From the NCBI GenBank assembly GCA_016787085.1, contig JAEUVJ010000050.1:78839-142838 (forward strand): 64,000 bases of DNA, read 5' to 3'. Within the stretch, counting starts at the first letter, position 1; each line of letters opens with the position of its first letter. The notes under the pieces were generated by a model, which ran no database searches, was not told the origin of the DNA, and saw only the letters and a program-made list of their open reading frames with translations. Source of the stretch: Chitinophagaceae bacterium (GTDB lineage: Bacteria; Bacteroidota; Bacteroidia; Chitinophagales; Chitinophagaceae). Shown one piece after another: positions 16,567 through 25,635 of the stretch. The position numbers and the translations under genes are program-made.

Positions 16567-17532
16567 TTGCTGTATCATATCCTGAAAATCATTGTAAGGG
16601 TTGCAATAAAGATATTTTGCCGGGCCATCATTATCAACAAGCCTGAACTGCTTAAGGAGAAAGGTCCGATGCTGCTCGCCTGCAATCACCCCAACTCTTT
16701 CCTGGATGGCGTGATCCTGGACACCCTCTTTGAGCAGCCTCTCTACTCCCTGGCCCGTGGAGATGTTTTCAAAAAACCATTTTACCGCCGGCTGCTCCAT
16801 TCGCTGAACCTCCTGCCGGTTTATCGCACCAGCGAGGGTGTAGAAAACCTCACAATCAATTATGGCACATTCGAAAATTGTAAGACCATTTTCCGGAAGA
16901 ACGGTATAGTGATCATCTTCAGTGAAGGTAAATGTATCAATGAATGGCGTCTGCGCCCGTTAAAAAAAGGAACAGCCAGATTAGCCATTTCCAGCTGGGA
17001 TGAAAACATACTCCTGAAAGTGTTGCCTGTCGGCATTAATTACAGCTCTTTCAGAAGATTTGGCAAAAACATTTTTCTGAATTTCGGCGATATAATTGAA
17101 GCAAAGGACATTAGTTGTGAGCAACCAGATGGCGCCCGGCACCAGGCCTTCAACAATATCCTGGAACAGCAATTAAAAACTCTGGTATTTGATATTAAGA
17201 AAAAGGACAGGACCAGGCAGCAACTACTGCTGGAAAGGAAACCATCCCTGCCGGGCAAGGTTCTTTTGTCAATACCTGCATTGATCGGGTTCATCACGCA
17301 TTATCCATTGTACCTGCCAGTTCAGAATTTTACCCTTAAGCGTACGGATCATAATGACCACTACGACTCGGTGCTCACAGGCATACTTCTTTTTGCCTAC
17401 CCGTTGTACGTGATCGTCATCTGCATTTCCCTGTTCCTGATAACGGGATACTGGCTGACCTTTTCGTTATTGTTATTACTGCCTTTCACGGCCTGGTCGT
17501 ACGTACAGCTAAAGCCTCAGCTTGATAAGTAA
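16567..17532 (+). CDS. PlsC-like glycerolipid acyltransferase
   Basis: This 321-residue protein has the acyltransferase motif CNHPNSFLD (about residues 38-46), then SLARGDVFKKPFYRR, LLPVYRTSEG and IIFSEGKCINEWRLRPLKKGTARLA (about 118-142), which is the EGxxxxxxxLxPLKKG block. Two hydrophobic helices lie near the end (about 270-315), suggesting membrane anchoring. It likely transfers an acyl chain to lysophosphatidate or a similar acceptor. The start is TTG at 16567; no ATG is available before the conserved region. It is more distant from the other PlsC-like protein at 10549, with a different length and C-terminus. Substrate unproven. Confidence 0.82.
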   Translation: MLYHILKIIVRVAIKIFCRAIIINKPELLKEKGPMLLACNHPNSFLDGVILDTLFEQPLYSLARGDVFKKPFYRRLLHSLNLLPVYRTSEGVENLTINYGTFENCKTIFRKNGIVIIFSEGKCINEWRLRPLKKGTARLAISSWDENILLKVLPVGINYSSFRRFGKNIFLNFGDIIEAKDISCEQPDGARHQAFNNILEQQLKTLVFDIKKKDRTRQQLLLERKPSLPGKVLLSIPALIGFITHYPLYLPVQNFTLKRTDHNDHYDSVLTGILLFAYPLYVIVICISLFLITGYWLTFSLLLLLPFTAWSYVQLKPQLDK

Positions 17533-17536
17533 TAAG

Positions 17537-18820
17537 CTATGGCATGGCTGCGATGTTTTTTGCCGCAATAAACCCGCTGGTCCATGCATGCTGGAAGTTA
17601 AACCCGCCCGTTATTCCATCCACATCCAGGACTTCCCCGGCAAAGAACAGCCTTTGTACTTTTTTACTCATCATAGTATTCGCATCCACTTCTGAAAGCC
17701 TGATCCCCCCTGCCGTCACAAATTCTTCTTTGAAAGTTGTTTTGCCATTTATTCTGAATTCATAGTTGGTTAAATGATGTATAAGCCTGTTCTGCTGTCT
17801 TCCCGGCAAGTCTGCCCATCTTGTACCCGTTTTTATTTCCGATTGTTCCACCAGCAATTCCCAAAGACGCTGGGGCAGTCCAAAAATATTTTTCCCCGTA
17901 ACCAGCTGCGAAGCTGCTGATGAACGAAGATGTTGCATTCTTTCCCGCAAGGCCTGGTCATGAATACCAGGAAGCCAATTGACCCTGATACCAAATCCCC
18001 AGTTTCTTTCTTTTAATTCCCGGGCTCCCCAGGCACTTAGACGCAACACTGCAGGGCCGCTCAGGCCCCAGTGAGTGAACAGCACAGGACCTGATTCCTC
18101 AAGTTTGGAGTCCATAATTCTTATTGTAACAGGATCAACAGACACTCCCATAAGTCGGGTAACAGGATGTGAAGGGATATTGAACGTAAAAAGCGAAGGC
18201 ACCGGATCTTCTATAGTATGGCCAGACAGGCGAAGCCAATCGAACATAGAAGATTTTGAATACCCTCCGCAGGCAATACAAACATAATCGGCAGTTATTG
18301 AGCGGGAACCATCCAGGTCAAGTGTAAATTGACCTTGCTCATATTTATCCAGAGATGTCCTTACAGATAGCCCCCTCACTTCCGATCGCATCATTATCTG
18401 TACTCCATATCGGTTTGCTTCTTTCATCAGGCAGTCTATAATGGTTTGGGATGAATCGGTGACCGGGAACATTCTTCCATCGGCTTCTGCTTTTAGCTTC
18501 ACTCCTCTTTCTTTAAACCATTGTATCGTATTTGTTGTAAAAAACTGGTGAAAGGTCTTTTTTACAAAATTTCCGCCCCTTGGATACTTGCGGCTCATCT
18601 CTATAATATCGAAACAGGAGTGGGTAACATTGCACCGGCCTCCCCCGCTGATCTTTACTTTGGATAAAAGCTTATTTGATTTCTCGACGATCGTCACTTT
18701 CAGCGAGGGGTTCATTCTTGCCGCATTGACCGCACAGAAAAAACCCGCTGCCCCACCTCCTATAACAACCAGTTCTTTTGACAAGTAAAAAAATTTAAGC
18801 AAAGAAAGTTGAAATTTCAT
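17537..18820 (-). CDS. HI0933/BaiN-type FAD-dependent oxidoreductase
   Basis: This 427-residue flavoprotein has a dinucleotide fold near the N-terminus (about residues 15-30, ELVVIGGGAAGFFCA), then EKSNKLLSKVKISGGGRCNVTHS (about 46-68), the hallmark of the HI0933 family, and a C-terminal GGIRLSEVDANTM...GEVLDVDGITGGFNFQHAW block that closes the FAD site. Members are uncharacterised or act as NAD(P)H-dependent reductases. The start is uncertain: ATG 18820 gives 12 extra hydrophobic residues, while TTG 18784 would begin directly at SKELVVIGGG and has a TTTCTTTG box just upstream. It is convergent with the PlsC-like gene, 4 bases apart, and divergent from the gene at 18853. Confidence 0.85.
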   Translation of the reverse strand: MKFQLSLLKFFYLSKELVVIGGGAAGFFCAVNAARMNPSLKVTIVEKSNKLLSKVKISGGGRCNVTHSCFDIIEMSRKYPRGGNFVKKTFHQFFTTNTIQWFKERGVKLKAEADGRMFPVTDSSQTIIDCLMKEANRYGVQIMMRSEVRGLSVRTSLDKYEQGQFTLDLDGSRSITADYVCIACGGYSKSSMFDWLRLSGHTIEDPVPSLFTFNIPSHPVTRLMGVSVDPVTIRIMDSKLEESGPVLFTHWGLSGPAVLRLSAWGARELKERNWGFGIRVNWLPGIHDQALRERMQHLRSSAASQLVTGKNIFGLPQRLWELLVEQSEIKTGTRWADLPGRQQNRLIHHLTNYEFRINGKTTFKEEFVTAGGIRLSEVDANTMMSKKVQRLFFAGEVLDVDGITGGFNFQHAWTSGFIAAKNIAAMP

Positions 18821-18852
18821 TAAGTTCGTTTGGTTGCTGACACCACACGATC

Positions 18853-19443
18853 ATGGCTGAACCCATCACCAAAAAACAATTGAAGGAATTACCGGTCATC
18901 AGGTATGAAAAGATCAGGGATCACCTGCGTACAGGCCATATCTTTTTCAGTTCGGGCAGCTATATGTTTTCAGGCATCATTCAACGGCTCACCAGAAGTG
19001 TGTGGAGTCATGTGGCCATTATTTACAAAGATGATGAATTAGGCCGTGTTATGGTGATGGAAGCGGAACCGTATGTAGGCATCCGGCTGATGCCATTATC
19101 AAAATACCTGTACGATTATAAAGGTAAAAGAAGGCCTTATAAAGGACAGATCGTCCTGGCCAAACTGAATTTTGAGCTGGGGAAAGACAAACTGAACAAA
19201 GCCATAAGTTTTGGACTGGATGAACTGACAAGGCCTTATGACAATAAAGAGATCCTTCGTATCATGATGCGCATTCTTTTTAAGATGGGAAAAAAGGAAA
19301 AGAACCGCAATTATATATGTTCTGAGCTGGTAAGAGATGCCTTTGCCAAAGCCGGGGTTGTTTTTACCCTGAATGACAGTTATATCAGTCCGCAGGAGAT
19401 ATGGAAGGATCCAAGAATAGAACTTAAGTACCGTATTCTCTGA
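18853..19443 (+). CDS. YiiX/YebB-like permuted NlpC/P60 cysteine hydrolase
   Basis: This 196-residue protein has the permuted papain-fold order: TGHIFFSSGS (about residues 33-42), His near 56 in VWSHVAIIYKD, an acidic partner in VMEAEP, and Cys near 157 in YICSELVRDAF. YiiX-type proteins are thought to cleave amide or acyl bonds in cell-wall or lipid substrates. No signal peptide is evident. It is convergent with the Map gene 20 bases away and divergent from the flavoprotein. The fold assignment is fair; the substrate is unknown. Confidence 0.78.
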   Translation: MAEPITKKQLKELPVIRYEKIRDHLRTGHIFFSSGSYMFSGIIQRLTRSVWSHVAIIYKDDELGRVMVMEAEPYVGIRLMPLSKYLYDYKGKRRPYKGQIVLAKLNFELGKDKLNKAISFGLDELTRPYDNKEILRIMMRILFKMGKKEKNRNYICSELVRDAFAKAGVVFTLNDSYISPQEIWKDPRIELKYRIL

Positions 19444-19463
19444 AATACCGAAGCCTGTTCATA

Positions 19464-20282
19464 TCAGGCGACAGACTGCAACGCCTGCTGATAGGTATGC
19501 AAATTAGGATTCGCTGCTTCCGCATTTTCAATAATGCTATAGTCTGAAAGAATATCAGCTTTCCCTTTTCTGACGCAGACATCATGTTCAAAATGCACTG
19601 ATGCTTTACCATCCTTGGTTCGAACGGTCCAGCCATCGGCTTCGGTGTACACCTCTCTTGTCCCAAGATTGATCATCGGCTCAATAGCCAGTACTAAGCC
19701 TTCCTTTAATTTGGGGCCGCTTCCTCTTTTACCATAATTCGGCACCTGTGGATCCTCATGAAGGCTGCGCCCAATTCCGTGCCCCACCAACTCTCTCACG
19801 GCTCCGTATCCATGTTTTTTCTCCGTATAATCCTGGATGGCAAAAGCAATGTCCCCGACACGATTACCAGCCACTGCTTTTTCTATGCCTTTATATAAAG
19901 ATGCTTTCGTCACACTTATTAGCTTCATCACTTCTTTACCCGGATCACCTATGGCAAATGTATAAGCATGATCACCGTGCCAGCCGTTTAATATAACACC
20001 TGTATCAATGGAAACAATGTCGCCTTCCTTCAGTTCATTCGTATTAGGAAATCCGTGAACCACCACATCATTTACCGAGATACATGAATTGAACGGGTAC
20101 CCTTTATAATGCAAAAAGGAAGGTATGGCATGATGATCCCCGATGATCTGCCCGATCTTTTTGTCAATAGACAATGTAGTGACCCCTGCTTTAAGGTCTT
20201 TGGCTATTTCCGATAGAGTTTTACTGACAAGCAGTGCACTCTGCCTCATCAGCTCAACCTGCTCGTTTGTTTTCAGGATCAT
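19464..20282 (-). CDS. map: Methionine aminopeptidase, type I
   Basis: This 272-residue protein removes the initiator Met from nascent proteins. The metal-binding framework is visible in FNSCISVNDVVVHGFP, IVSIDTGVILNGWHGDHAYTF (two Asp), GHGIGRSLHEDPQVPNYG (His), LVLAIEPMI (Glu) and VHFEHDVCV (Glu). The start ATG 20282 is chosen, because the frame further upstream overlaps the secY terminator. It is last in the ribosomal gene order, but a terminator lies between secY and it, so it may be transcribed partly on its own. The genes that usually follow it in this operon (infA, rpmJ and others) are not here. Confidence 0.94.
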   Translation of the reverse strand: MILKTNEQVELMRQSALLVSKTLSEIAKDLKAGVTTLSIDKKIGQIIGDHHAIPSFLHYKGYPFNSCISVNDVVVHGFPNTNELKEGDIVSIDTGVILNGWHGDHAYTFAIGDPGKEVMKLISVTKASLYKGIEKAVAGNRVGDIAFAIQDYTEKKHGYGAVRELVGHGIGRSLHEDPQVPNYGKRGSGPKLKEGLVLAIEPMINLGTREVYTEADGWTVRTKDGKASVHFEHDVCVRKGKADILSDYSIIENAEAANPNLHTYQQALQSVA

Positions 20283-20300
20283 CATCCTGCAAATATCCGT

Positions 20301-20333
20301 CAAAAAAATAAGCCCGGCAAGTACCGGGCTTAT
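20301..20333 (-). terminator. Rho-independent terminator after secY
   Basis: ATAAGCCCGG pairs with CCGGGCTTAT (20308-20333), followed by a T-run (20302-20307) on the - strand. It lies 22 bases past the secY stop and before map. Confidence 0.9.
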
Positions 20334-20355
20334 GGAATATAGTTTGTAGAATTTC

Positions 20356-21684
20356 TTAATACTGAACGGCTGAAGGTGTTTGCCGGCCCTGGATACGGCC
20401 GCTTTTCATCAGACCATCATACTGGCGCATCAGCAATTGTGTCTCTATCTGCTGCAACGTATCAAGGATAACCCCCACCATGATCAGCAGCGACGTACCA
20501 CCGAAGAAAGTAGAGAAAGCCTGTGACATATCGAAAATGATCTGTATGATGCCCGGTAAGATACCAACGAAAGCAAGCAATATCGCACCCGGTAAAGTGA
20601 TCCTGTCCATTACCGTACCGATATAGTCTGCAGTGGGCTGACCCGGTTTCACACCTGGGATGAAGCCGTTATTCTGCTTCAGGTTCTCTGCGATCTGCTT
20701 GGGATTAAATATCAAAGCGGTGTACAGGAAAGTAAAGCCGATAACTACAACGGAGTAGATCAGCATGTACCATAAATTTCTGTGATCGGTAAACATCCTG
20801 GATAACTCAGTCGCTTTACCCAAAGTAAACAAAGTGGGTAGAAACATGATTGCCTGTGCAAAAATGATAGGCATTACTCCGGCGCTGTTAACTTTCAGCG
20901 GCAGGAACTGCCTTGCTCCTCCAAACTGCCGGTTGCCAACGATCTGTTTAGCATAATTCACCGGTACCTTTCTTACGCCCTGTATCAATAATATACATCC
21001 CATAATGATGGCAATCAATACAACTATCTCAATAATAAACAGAAGAATTTGACCTGAAGGAGATGATTTTGCCACTAACTCCTGTGTAAATGCCTGTGGC
21101 AAGCGGGCGAGGATACCGATCATAATGATAAGCGAAGTACCATTTCCAAGTCCTTTATCAGTGATCTTTTCACCCATCCACATGACAAACAAAGTGCCTG
21201 CAGTCAGTATAACAACAGTGGATATCCAGAAATAACCTTTAAAGCTTTCGATCATGGCCGTGCCATGCGTCTGGTTGAGGTAAGTAACATAAGCTGAAGC
21301 CTGCAAAATGGTGACTGCTACTGTCAGGTAGCGGGTCATTTGGTTGATCTTCTTCCGGCCGCTGTCCCCTTCTTTCTGCATTTTCTGGAATTTCGGCACC
21401 AGCACAGTCATCAGTTGCATAAAGATAGAGGCAGAGATATAGGGCATGATCCCTAATGCAAAAATGGACGCCATATTAAAGGCGCCGCCGGCAAATGTAT
21501 TGATGAGGTCAAGGATACCGTTGCCTTCCGTCGTATTCTGATCCATTTTGATGGGATCTATACCCGGCAATACAATGTGAGAGCCGATACGATATACCAC
21601 GATCATCATCAGGGTGAAAAGGATCTTGCTTCTCAGCTCTTCGATGCTCCAGATATTCTTGAGTGTCTGAATTAATTTTTTCAC
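20356..21684 (-). CDS. secY: Protein translocase subunit SecY
   Basis: This 442-residue inner-membrane protein forms the protein-conducting channel of the Sec system. It begins MKKLIQTLKNIWSIEELR, then about ten hydrophobic segments, the first near residues 20-40 (ILFTLMMIVVYRIGSHI). It carries the SecY signature MPYISASIFMQLMTVL (about 80-95) and the loop LIQGVRKVPVNYAKQIVG (about 230-247) before cytoplasmic parts that bind the ribosome and SecA. The length is normal. It follows rplO by 74 bases, with an intervening hairpin at 21723-21741, and is followed by a terminator. Confidence 0.97.
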   Translation of the reverse strand: MKKLIQTLKNIWSIEELRSKILFTLMMIVVYRIGSHIVLPGIDPIKMDQNTTEGNGILDLINTFAGGAFNMASIFALGIMPYISASIFMQLMTVLVPKFQKMQKEGDSGRKKINQMTRYLTVAVTILQASAYVTYLNQTHGTAMIESFKGYFWISTVVILTAGTLFVMWMGEKITDKGLGNGTSLIIMIGILARLPQAFTQELVAKSSPSGQILLFIIEIVVLIAIIMGCILLIQGVRKVPVNYAKQIVGNRQFGGARQFLPLKVNSAGVMPIIFAQAIMFLPTLFTLGKATELSRMFTDHRNLWYMLIYSVVVIGFTFLYTALIFNPKQIAENLKQNNGFIPGVKPGQPTADYIGTVMDRITLPGAILLAFVGILPGIIQIIFDMSQAFSTFFGGTSLLIMVGVILDTLQQIETQLLMRQYDGLMKSGRIQGRQTPSAVQY

Positions 21685-21722
21685 GGGAGTTAAAATAATT
21701 TAAGAGCCCTTATAAATAGGAA

Positions 21723-21741
21723 AGACGCAATCAATGCGTCT
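21723..21741 (-). other. Intra-operon hairpin before secY
   Basis: AGACGCA and TGCGTCT form a 7-bp perfect stem in the rplO-secY spacer. Only a weak T-tract follows, so it may attenuate or protect the mRNA rather than end it. Confidence 0.55.
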
Positions 21742-21758
21742 GTGCAATTTAGTGAAAT

Positions 21759-22208
21759 TTACTTTACTATTTCAACGCTGCCACCGGCTGCTTCAATGGC
21801 GGCTTTTGCTTTTTCACTTACCGCATTCACTTTGAAGGTGAACTTGCCTTTTACTTCGCCGTTACCCAGTATTTTCACTTTATCGGTCTGGTTGATCAGG
21901 TTATTGATATAAAGATTCTCCAGTGAGAATTCTTTAATACCATATTTATCCGCCAGGTGATCTGCCTGTCCGACATTGAATACTTTGTATTCTACGCGAT
22001 GAGGGTTTTTAAACCCGCGTTTGGGAATACGACGCTGGATCGGCATCTGGCCGCCTTCATGGGCCATTTTTCTTTTATAACCGGCACGGCTTTGTCCGCC
22101 CTTTGTACCTTTTGTTGATGTACCCCCATGTCCGGATCCATCACCACGGCCAATTCTTTTCTCTTTGTGTGTTGCGCCTTTTGCAGGTCTTAATTCGTGT
22201 AGTTTCAT
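21759..22208 (-). CDS. rplO: 50S ribosomal protein L15
   Basis: This 149-residue 23S rRNA-binding protein has a Gly- and Lys-rich N-terminus (LRPAKGATHKEKRIGRGDGSGHGG), typical of L15, which threads into the large subunit core. The C-terminal domain includes LENLYINNLINQTDKVKILGNGEVKGKF. Normal length. It lies between rpmD and secY in the usual spc order, after a 103-base spacer with two tandem copies of CACAAAT. Confidence 0.96.
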   Translation of the reverse strand: MKLHELRPAKGATHKEKRIGRGDGSGHGGTSTKGTKGGQSRAGYKRKMAHEGGQMPIQRRIPKRGFKNPHRVEYKVFNVGQADHLADKYGIKEFSLENLYINNLINQTDKVKILGNGEVKGKFTFKVNAVSEKAKAAIEAAGGSVEIVK

Positions 22209-22311
22209 TTTTTTTAATTTTTACTTACGGGGTTGTTTCCCCTCGCTTATTAAATTCCAATGCACAAATCACAAATTCCATTTTTGGTATTTGAGAGTTG
22301 GCTTTTGTGAT

Positions 22312-22491
22312 TCAGAGGTTTTCTACTTTCACCAGGTGTTCTACTTTTCTCACCATACCCAGCACCTGCGGAGTAGCTTCTACTTCCTTTGTAGAATTTG
22401 TTTTATTCAAGCCAAGAGCTTTCAGCGTGAGCTTCTGGCGCTCAGGTCTGTCGATCGGGCTTTTTACCAATGTTATTTTTATCTTTTTCAT
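22312..22491 (-). CDS. rpmD: 50S ribosomal protein L30
   Basis: This 59-residue ribosomal protein starts MKKIKITLVKSPIDRPERQ and has the bacterial L30 core LTLKALGLNKTNSTKEVEATPQVLGMVRKV. The start is ATG 22491; a frame reaching 22512 adds seven residues, MNIKHAS, with no family support. L30 lies on the surface of the large subunit near domain II and the 5S region. It sits between rpsE and rplO as expected. The upstream spacer carries a nine-unit 7-base repeat array. Confidence 0.94.
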   Translation of the reverse strand: MKKIKITLVKSPIDRPERQKLTLKALGLNKTNSTKEVEATPQVLGMVRKVEHLVKVENL

Positions 22492-22506
22492 GCTTGCATG
22501 TTTAAT

Positions 22507-22569
22507 GTTCAAGGTGTAAGGTTTAAGGTCGTGAGTCGGAAAACTTTGAACTTTAAACTTTAAACTTTA
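22507..22569 (-). repeat. 7-base repeat array, inverted halves (rpsE-rpmD spacer)
   Basis: Nine consecutive 7-base units fill the spacer in exact register. Five units of the GTTTAAG type are followed by four of the AACTTTA type, which are the reverse-complement family. The two halves could fold into a long imperfect hairpin in the mRNA. Confidence 0.88.
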
Positions 22570-22575
22570 AACGCT

Positions 22576-23094
22576 TTATCCATTAAATACTTTCTTCAAA
22601 CCAAGAGTACGGGTCTTCGCTACACTTATCGGCTCACGCAATAAGGCCAGCGCTTTAAAGGTAGCTTTTACCACGTTGTGCGGATTGGCCGAACCCAGTG
22701 ACTTAGCCAAAACATCGGTAACACCTGCAGCCTCCAGCACAGCACGCATGCTGCCTCCGGCTATCACACCGGTACCATGTGCAGCGGGCTTGATCAGCAC
22801 TTTGGCAGCACCTTCTTTTGCCCATTGATCATGGGGAATGGTCCCTTTCATTACAGGAACCTTGATGAGATTCTTCTTGGCATCTTCGATTCCTTTCGTG
22901 ATCGCTTCCTGTACTTCCTTGGCCTTTCCTAATCCATGTCCTACCACACCATTCTCATTACCCACTACCACCAGGGCAGAAAAGCTGAATGCACGGCCAC
23001 CCTTTGTAGTTTTTACCACACGGTTGATGGCAACCACTTTATCTTTCAGCTCCAGGTCACCGGCTTTCACTTTGTTTACGTTAAACTTTGACAT
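22576..23094 (-). CDS. rpsE: 30S ribosomal protein S5
   Basis: This 172-residue decoding-site protein has the double-stranded RNA-binding S5 domain (about residues 10-75, [25 protein letters not shown]...[12 protein letters not shown]) and the C-terminal domain with [30 protein letters not shown]5 helps translational accuracy and mRNA unwinding. Normal length for Bacteroidota. It follows rplR after 35 bases. Confidence 0.97.
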   Translation of the reverse strand: MSKFNVNKVKAGDLELKDKVVAINRVVKTTKGGRAFSFSALVVVGNENGVVGHGLGKAKEVQEAITKGIEDAKKNLIKVPVMKGTIPHDQWAKEGAAKVLIKPAAHGTGVIAGGSMRAVLEAAGVTDVLAKSLGSANPHNVVKATFKALALLREPISVAKTRTLGLKKVFNG

Positions 23095-23129
23095 GTATAC
23101 TTGTAATTAAAAGTTTGAATGTTGTTTGC

Positions 23130-23492
23130 TTAGAATTTAAGACCGCCTTCCCTTGCGCCGTCCGCCACTGACTTCACACGTCCATGATAAAGGTAACCGC
23201 CGCGATCAAAAGTGACATCTTTGATACCAAGTTCCACAGCCTTTTTTGCGATGGCACCGCCTACCATTTTGCTTTTTTCCACTTTATTGCCTTTGTGGGC
23301 AACAATAGCCTTATCCTTTGAAGATGCAGACGCCAGCGTTTGCCCGTTCACATCATCGATCAGTTGCACATAGATATCTGTATTGCTTCTGAACACAGAT
23401 AAACGGGGCTTCTGCGCTGTTCCTTCACCGATCTTCCTGCGGATACGGTAGCGTATATTCTGCCTTCTTACTGTTTTAACCTTTGGGTTCAT
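23130..23492 (-). CDS. rplR: 50S ribosomal protein L18
   Basis: This 120-residue 5S rRNA-binding protein has the L18 core [32 protein letters not shown] (about residues 14-45) and the C-terminal [24 protein letters not shown] block, which binds 5S rRNA. Normal length. It is followed by rpsE and preceded by rplF across a 112-base spacer. Confidence 0.97.
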   Translation of the reverse strand: MNPKVKTVRRQNIRYRIRRKIGEGTAQKPRLSVFRSNTDIYVQLIDDVNGQTLASASSKDKAIVAHKGNKVEKSKMVGGAIAKKAVELGIKDVTFDRGGYLYHGRVKSVADGAREGGLKF

Positions 23493-23533
23493 ATTCCTTT
23501 ATTTTATTCCCTGATGCTGCCAGGGATTCTTTA

Positions 23534-23566
23534 GTTTAATTTTAAGTTTAACGTTTAAGGTGAATC
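23534..23566 (-). repeat. 7-base repeat array (rplF-rplR spacer)
   Basis: Four units related to GTTTAAG, with one short unit, lie in the spacer. The motif family is the one seen in the rpsE-rpmD array. Confidence 0.7.
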
Positions 23567-23604
23567 AAAAATCTTTATACGTAACCTTTAAGCGTTGAAC
23601 TTTC

Positions 23605-24159
23605 TTATTTACCAGCGGCTTTACCTGCTTTCTTTCTTACCACTTCACCTACATAGCGAACACCTTTTCCTTTGTATGGCTCTGGTTTACGCAGACTCCT
23701 TAATTTGGCTGCCACCTGACCGATCAGTTGCTTGTCTATCCCTTCCAGGGTAATAATGGGGTTCTGCCCTTTTTCCTGGGCCGTAGCTACTTTCAGTTCC
23801 TTGGGCACTTCAAAAATGATATTGTGCGAATATCCTAAGGACAGATCGAGCAGATTACCCTGGTTGGCAGCTTTGAAACCTACCCCGATCAATTCAAGCT
23901 TTCTTTCATAACCATCAGTTACCCCCTTTACAAGGTTAGCGATCAATGCACGATACAAACCATGCAAAGCACGGTGACGGATCTGGTCTGTCGGGCGGCC
24001 AAATGTTACATGGCCATCTTTCACTTCTACAGTGATATCACGATCCACCGCCTGCTTCAGTTCGCCTTTCTTTCCTTTTACAGTGATCACGTTATCCTTG
24101 CCTAATGTGATCGTTACTCCTTCCGGAACTGTTATCGCTTTTTTACCTATACGAGACAT
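23605..24159 (-). CDS. rplF: 50S ribosomal protein L6
   Basis: This 184-residue protein has two repeated alpha/beta domains, ending in the L6 signature PEPYKGKGVRYVGEVVRKKAGKA. It begins MSRIGKKAITVPEGVTITLG. L6 sits at the base of the L7/L12 stalk near the factor-binding site. Normal length and usual place after rpsH. A 143-base spacer with 7-8-base repeats lies upstream. Confidence 0.97.
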   Translation of the reverse strand: MSRIGKKAITVPEGVTITLGKDNVITVKGKKGELKQAVDRDITVEVKDGHVTFGRPTDQIRHRALHGLYRALIANLVKGVTDGYERKLELIGVGFKAANQGNLLDLSLGYSHNIIFEVPKELKVATAQEKGQNPIITLEGIDKQLIGQVAAKLRSLRKPEPYKGKGVRYVGEVVRKKAGKAAGK

Positions 24160-24180
24160 AATTTCAATTTGATAATTAGT

Positions 24181-24300
24181 TAATTTGATAATGCGACAAT
24201 GTGAGTTGAAAGTGTTCAGTTCCGTATAGAGAACTTAAATTGTCAGTCAACCTTTTAAATCTGGGAACCATCGTCAAATTCCCAAATTGCCAAACCGGCT
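24181..24300 (-). repeat. Short degenerate repeats in the rpsH-rplF spacer
   Basis: Near 24168-24200 TTGATAAT recurs, and near 24275-24300 8-base units such as CCAAATTG occur in tandem. The same CCAAAT-type units appear between rplP and rpsC (27488-27555), so the element is dispersed. Confidence 0.6.
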
Positions 24301-24302
24301 AA

Positions 24303-24701
24303 TTAATACACGTAACAAAGAACTTCGCCGCCTACATTCTGCGCTTTCGCTTCCTTATCTGTCATCACCCCTTTGGATGTGGACACGATAGCAATACCCA
24401 AACCGCTTTTTACCCGGCGGAATTCGGCAGGCTTTGCGTACTGACGCAGACCCGGACGACTGATCCTTTCCATACTCTGGATAGCCGGTTGTTTGGTCGA
24501 AGGATCGTACTTCAAAGCGATCTTGATCACGCCCTGTTTATTATTATCCTCAAACTTGTATTTCAGAATATAGCCCTGGCTATACAGGATCTCTGTCATA
24601 CGCTTTTTCAGGTTGGAAGCAGGTATATCAACGATACGATGGCCTGCCATCTGCGCATTACGGATTCTTGTCAGGAAATCTGCTATAGGATCTGTTACCA
24701 T
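24303..24701 (-). CDS. rpsH: 30S ribosomal protein S8
   Basis: This 132-residue 16S rRNA-binding protein has the S8 start MVTDPIADFLTRIRNAQ and the C-terminal signature KSGLGIAIVSTSKGVMTDKEA with GGEVLCYVY. It binds the central domain of 16S rRNA and in other bacteria represses the spc operon. No obvious S8 site was identified here. Normal length and position between rpsN and rplF. Confidence 0.97.
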   Translation of the reverse strand: MVTDPIADFLTRIRNAQMAGHRIVDIPASNLKKRMTEILYSQGYILKYKFEDNNKQGVIKIALKYDPSTKQPAIQSMERISRPGLRQYAKPAEFRRVKSGLGIAIVSTSKGVMTDKEAKAQNVGGEVLCYVY

Positions 24702-24740
24702 TTTATACTAATTGATTCAGTTTTAAATTTTGTGTCACAA

Positions 24741-24775
24741 GTTTCAGGTTACTGGTAACCAGCAACCGGGAACCG
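24741..24775 (-). repeat. 7-base repeat array with central palindrome (rpsN-rpsH spacer)
   Basis: Five units fill the spacer: two of the GTTACTG type, then three of the GCAACCG type. The junction GGTTACTGGTAACC is an inverted repeat, so the array can fold on itself. Confidence 0.8.
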
Positions 24776-24777
24776 AT

Positions 24778-25047
24778 TTACCAGCTTGCTTTTTTCAAGC
24801 CCGGGATCTTTCCGTTCAACGCCATATCACGAAGGGCGATCCTGGATAAACCGAAATAACGGACATATCCTTTGGGACGACCTGTGAGCTGGCAACGGTT
24901 TTTCAGACGAACTTTGGAAGAATTCTTCGGCAGTTCATCCAGTGCTGCCCAGTCGCCGGCTTTCTTCAACTCTTCACGTTTAGCAGCAAACTTTGCCACC
25001 ATTTTCTCTCTTTTCGTCTGCCTGGCTTTTACTGATGTTTTTGCCAT
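24778..25047 (-). CDS. rpsN: 30S ribosomal protein S14 (zinc-free form)
   Basis: This 89-residue protein has the long S14 form, with a Lys- and Arg-rich N-terminus [20 protein letters not shown] and the core [41 protein letters not shown]. It lacks the paired Cys of the short zinc-binding form. It sits in the 30S head. Normal length; it lies between rplE and rpsH with an 18-base gap upstream. Confidence 0.97.
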   Translation of the reverse strand: MAKTSVKARQTKREKMVAKFAAKREELKKAGDWAALDELPKNSSKVRLKNRCQLTGRPKGYVRYFGLSRIALRDMALNGKIPGLKKASW

Positions 25048-25065
25048 GTTTATTTACCCTTTTAA

Positions 25066-25635
25066 TTAGTTATTTTTTGCGTTTTTGAAAGGCATTCCCA
25101 TTTCTTTCAGCAACTCGTATGCCTCCTCATCTGTGTTAGCAGTTGTTACGAAAGTGATGTCAAGACCCGTGATCTTATTCACTTTGTCAATGTCAATTTC
25201 CGGGAAAATGATCTGCTCTGTTACACCCATCGTATAGTTGCCACGACCATCAAATGATTTTTCATTCACGCCTTTGAAATCACGTACACGGGGCAACGCT
25301 ACAGCGATCAGCCTGTCAAGAAATTCAAACATCTTGTCTCCGCGCAGCGTAACCCTTGCACCAATCGGCATGTTCTTACGCAGTTTGAAGTTGGAGATAT
25401 CTTTCTTTGACATAGTAGCTACTGCCTTCTGACCGGTGATCGTTGTCAGCTCATCCAAAGCAATATCCACCAGTTTTTTGTCAGTTACAGCTCCGTTCAC
25501 ACCACGGTTCAAACAGATCTTCTCCAGCTTGGGAGCCTGCATTACCGATGTATAGCTGAATTTTTTTACCAAAGCAGGTACAACCTCTTTCTTGTACTTA
25601 TCTGCCAGTCTCGGAGTATATGTTTTTGTTGCCAT
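25066..25635 (-). CDS. rplE: 50S ribosomal protein L5
   Basis: This 189-residue 5S rRNA-binding protein has the L5 start [19 protein letters not shown] and the signatures [17 protein letters not shown] and [30 protein letters not shown]. It contacts the P-site tRNA and bridges to the small subunit. Its ATG overlaps the rplX stop by one base (TAATG), a sign of coupled translation. Normal length. Confidence 0.97.
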   Translation of the reverse strand: MATKTYTPRLADKYKKEVVPALVKKFSYTSVMQAPKLEKICLNRGVNGAVTDKKLVDIALDELTTITGQKAVATMSKKDISNFKLRKNMPIGARVTLRGDKMFEFLDRLIAVALPRVRDFKGVNEKSFDGRGNYTMGVTEQIIFPEIDIDKVNKITGLDITFVTTANTDEEAYELLKEMGMPFKNAKNN

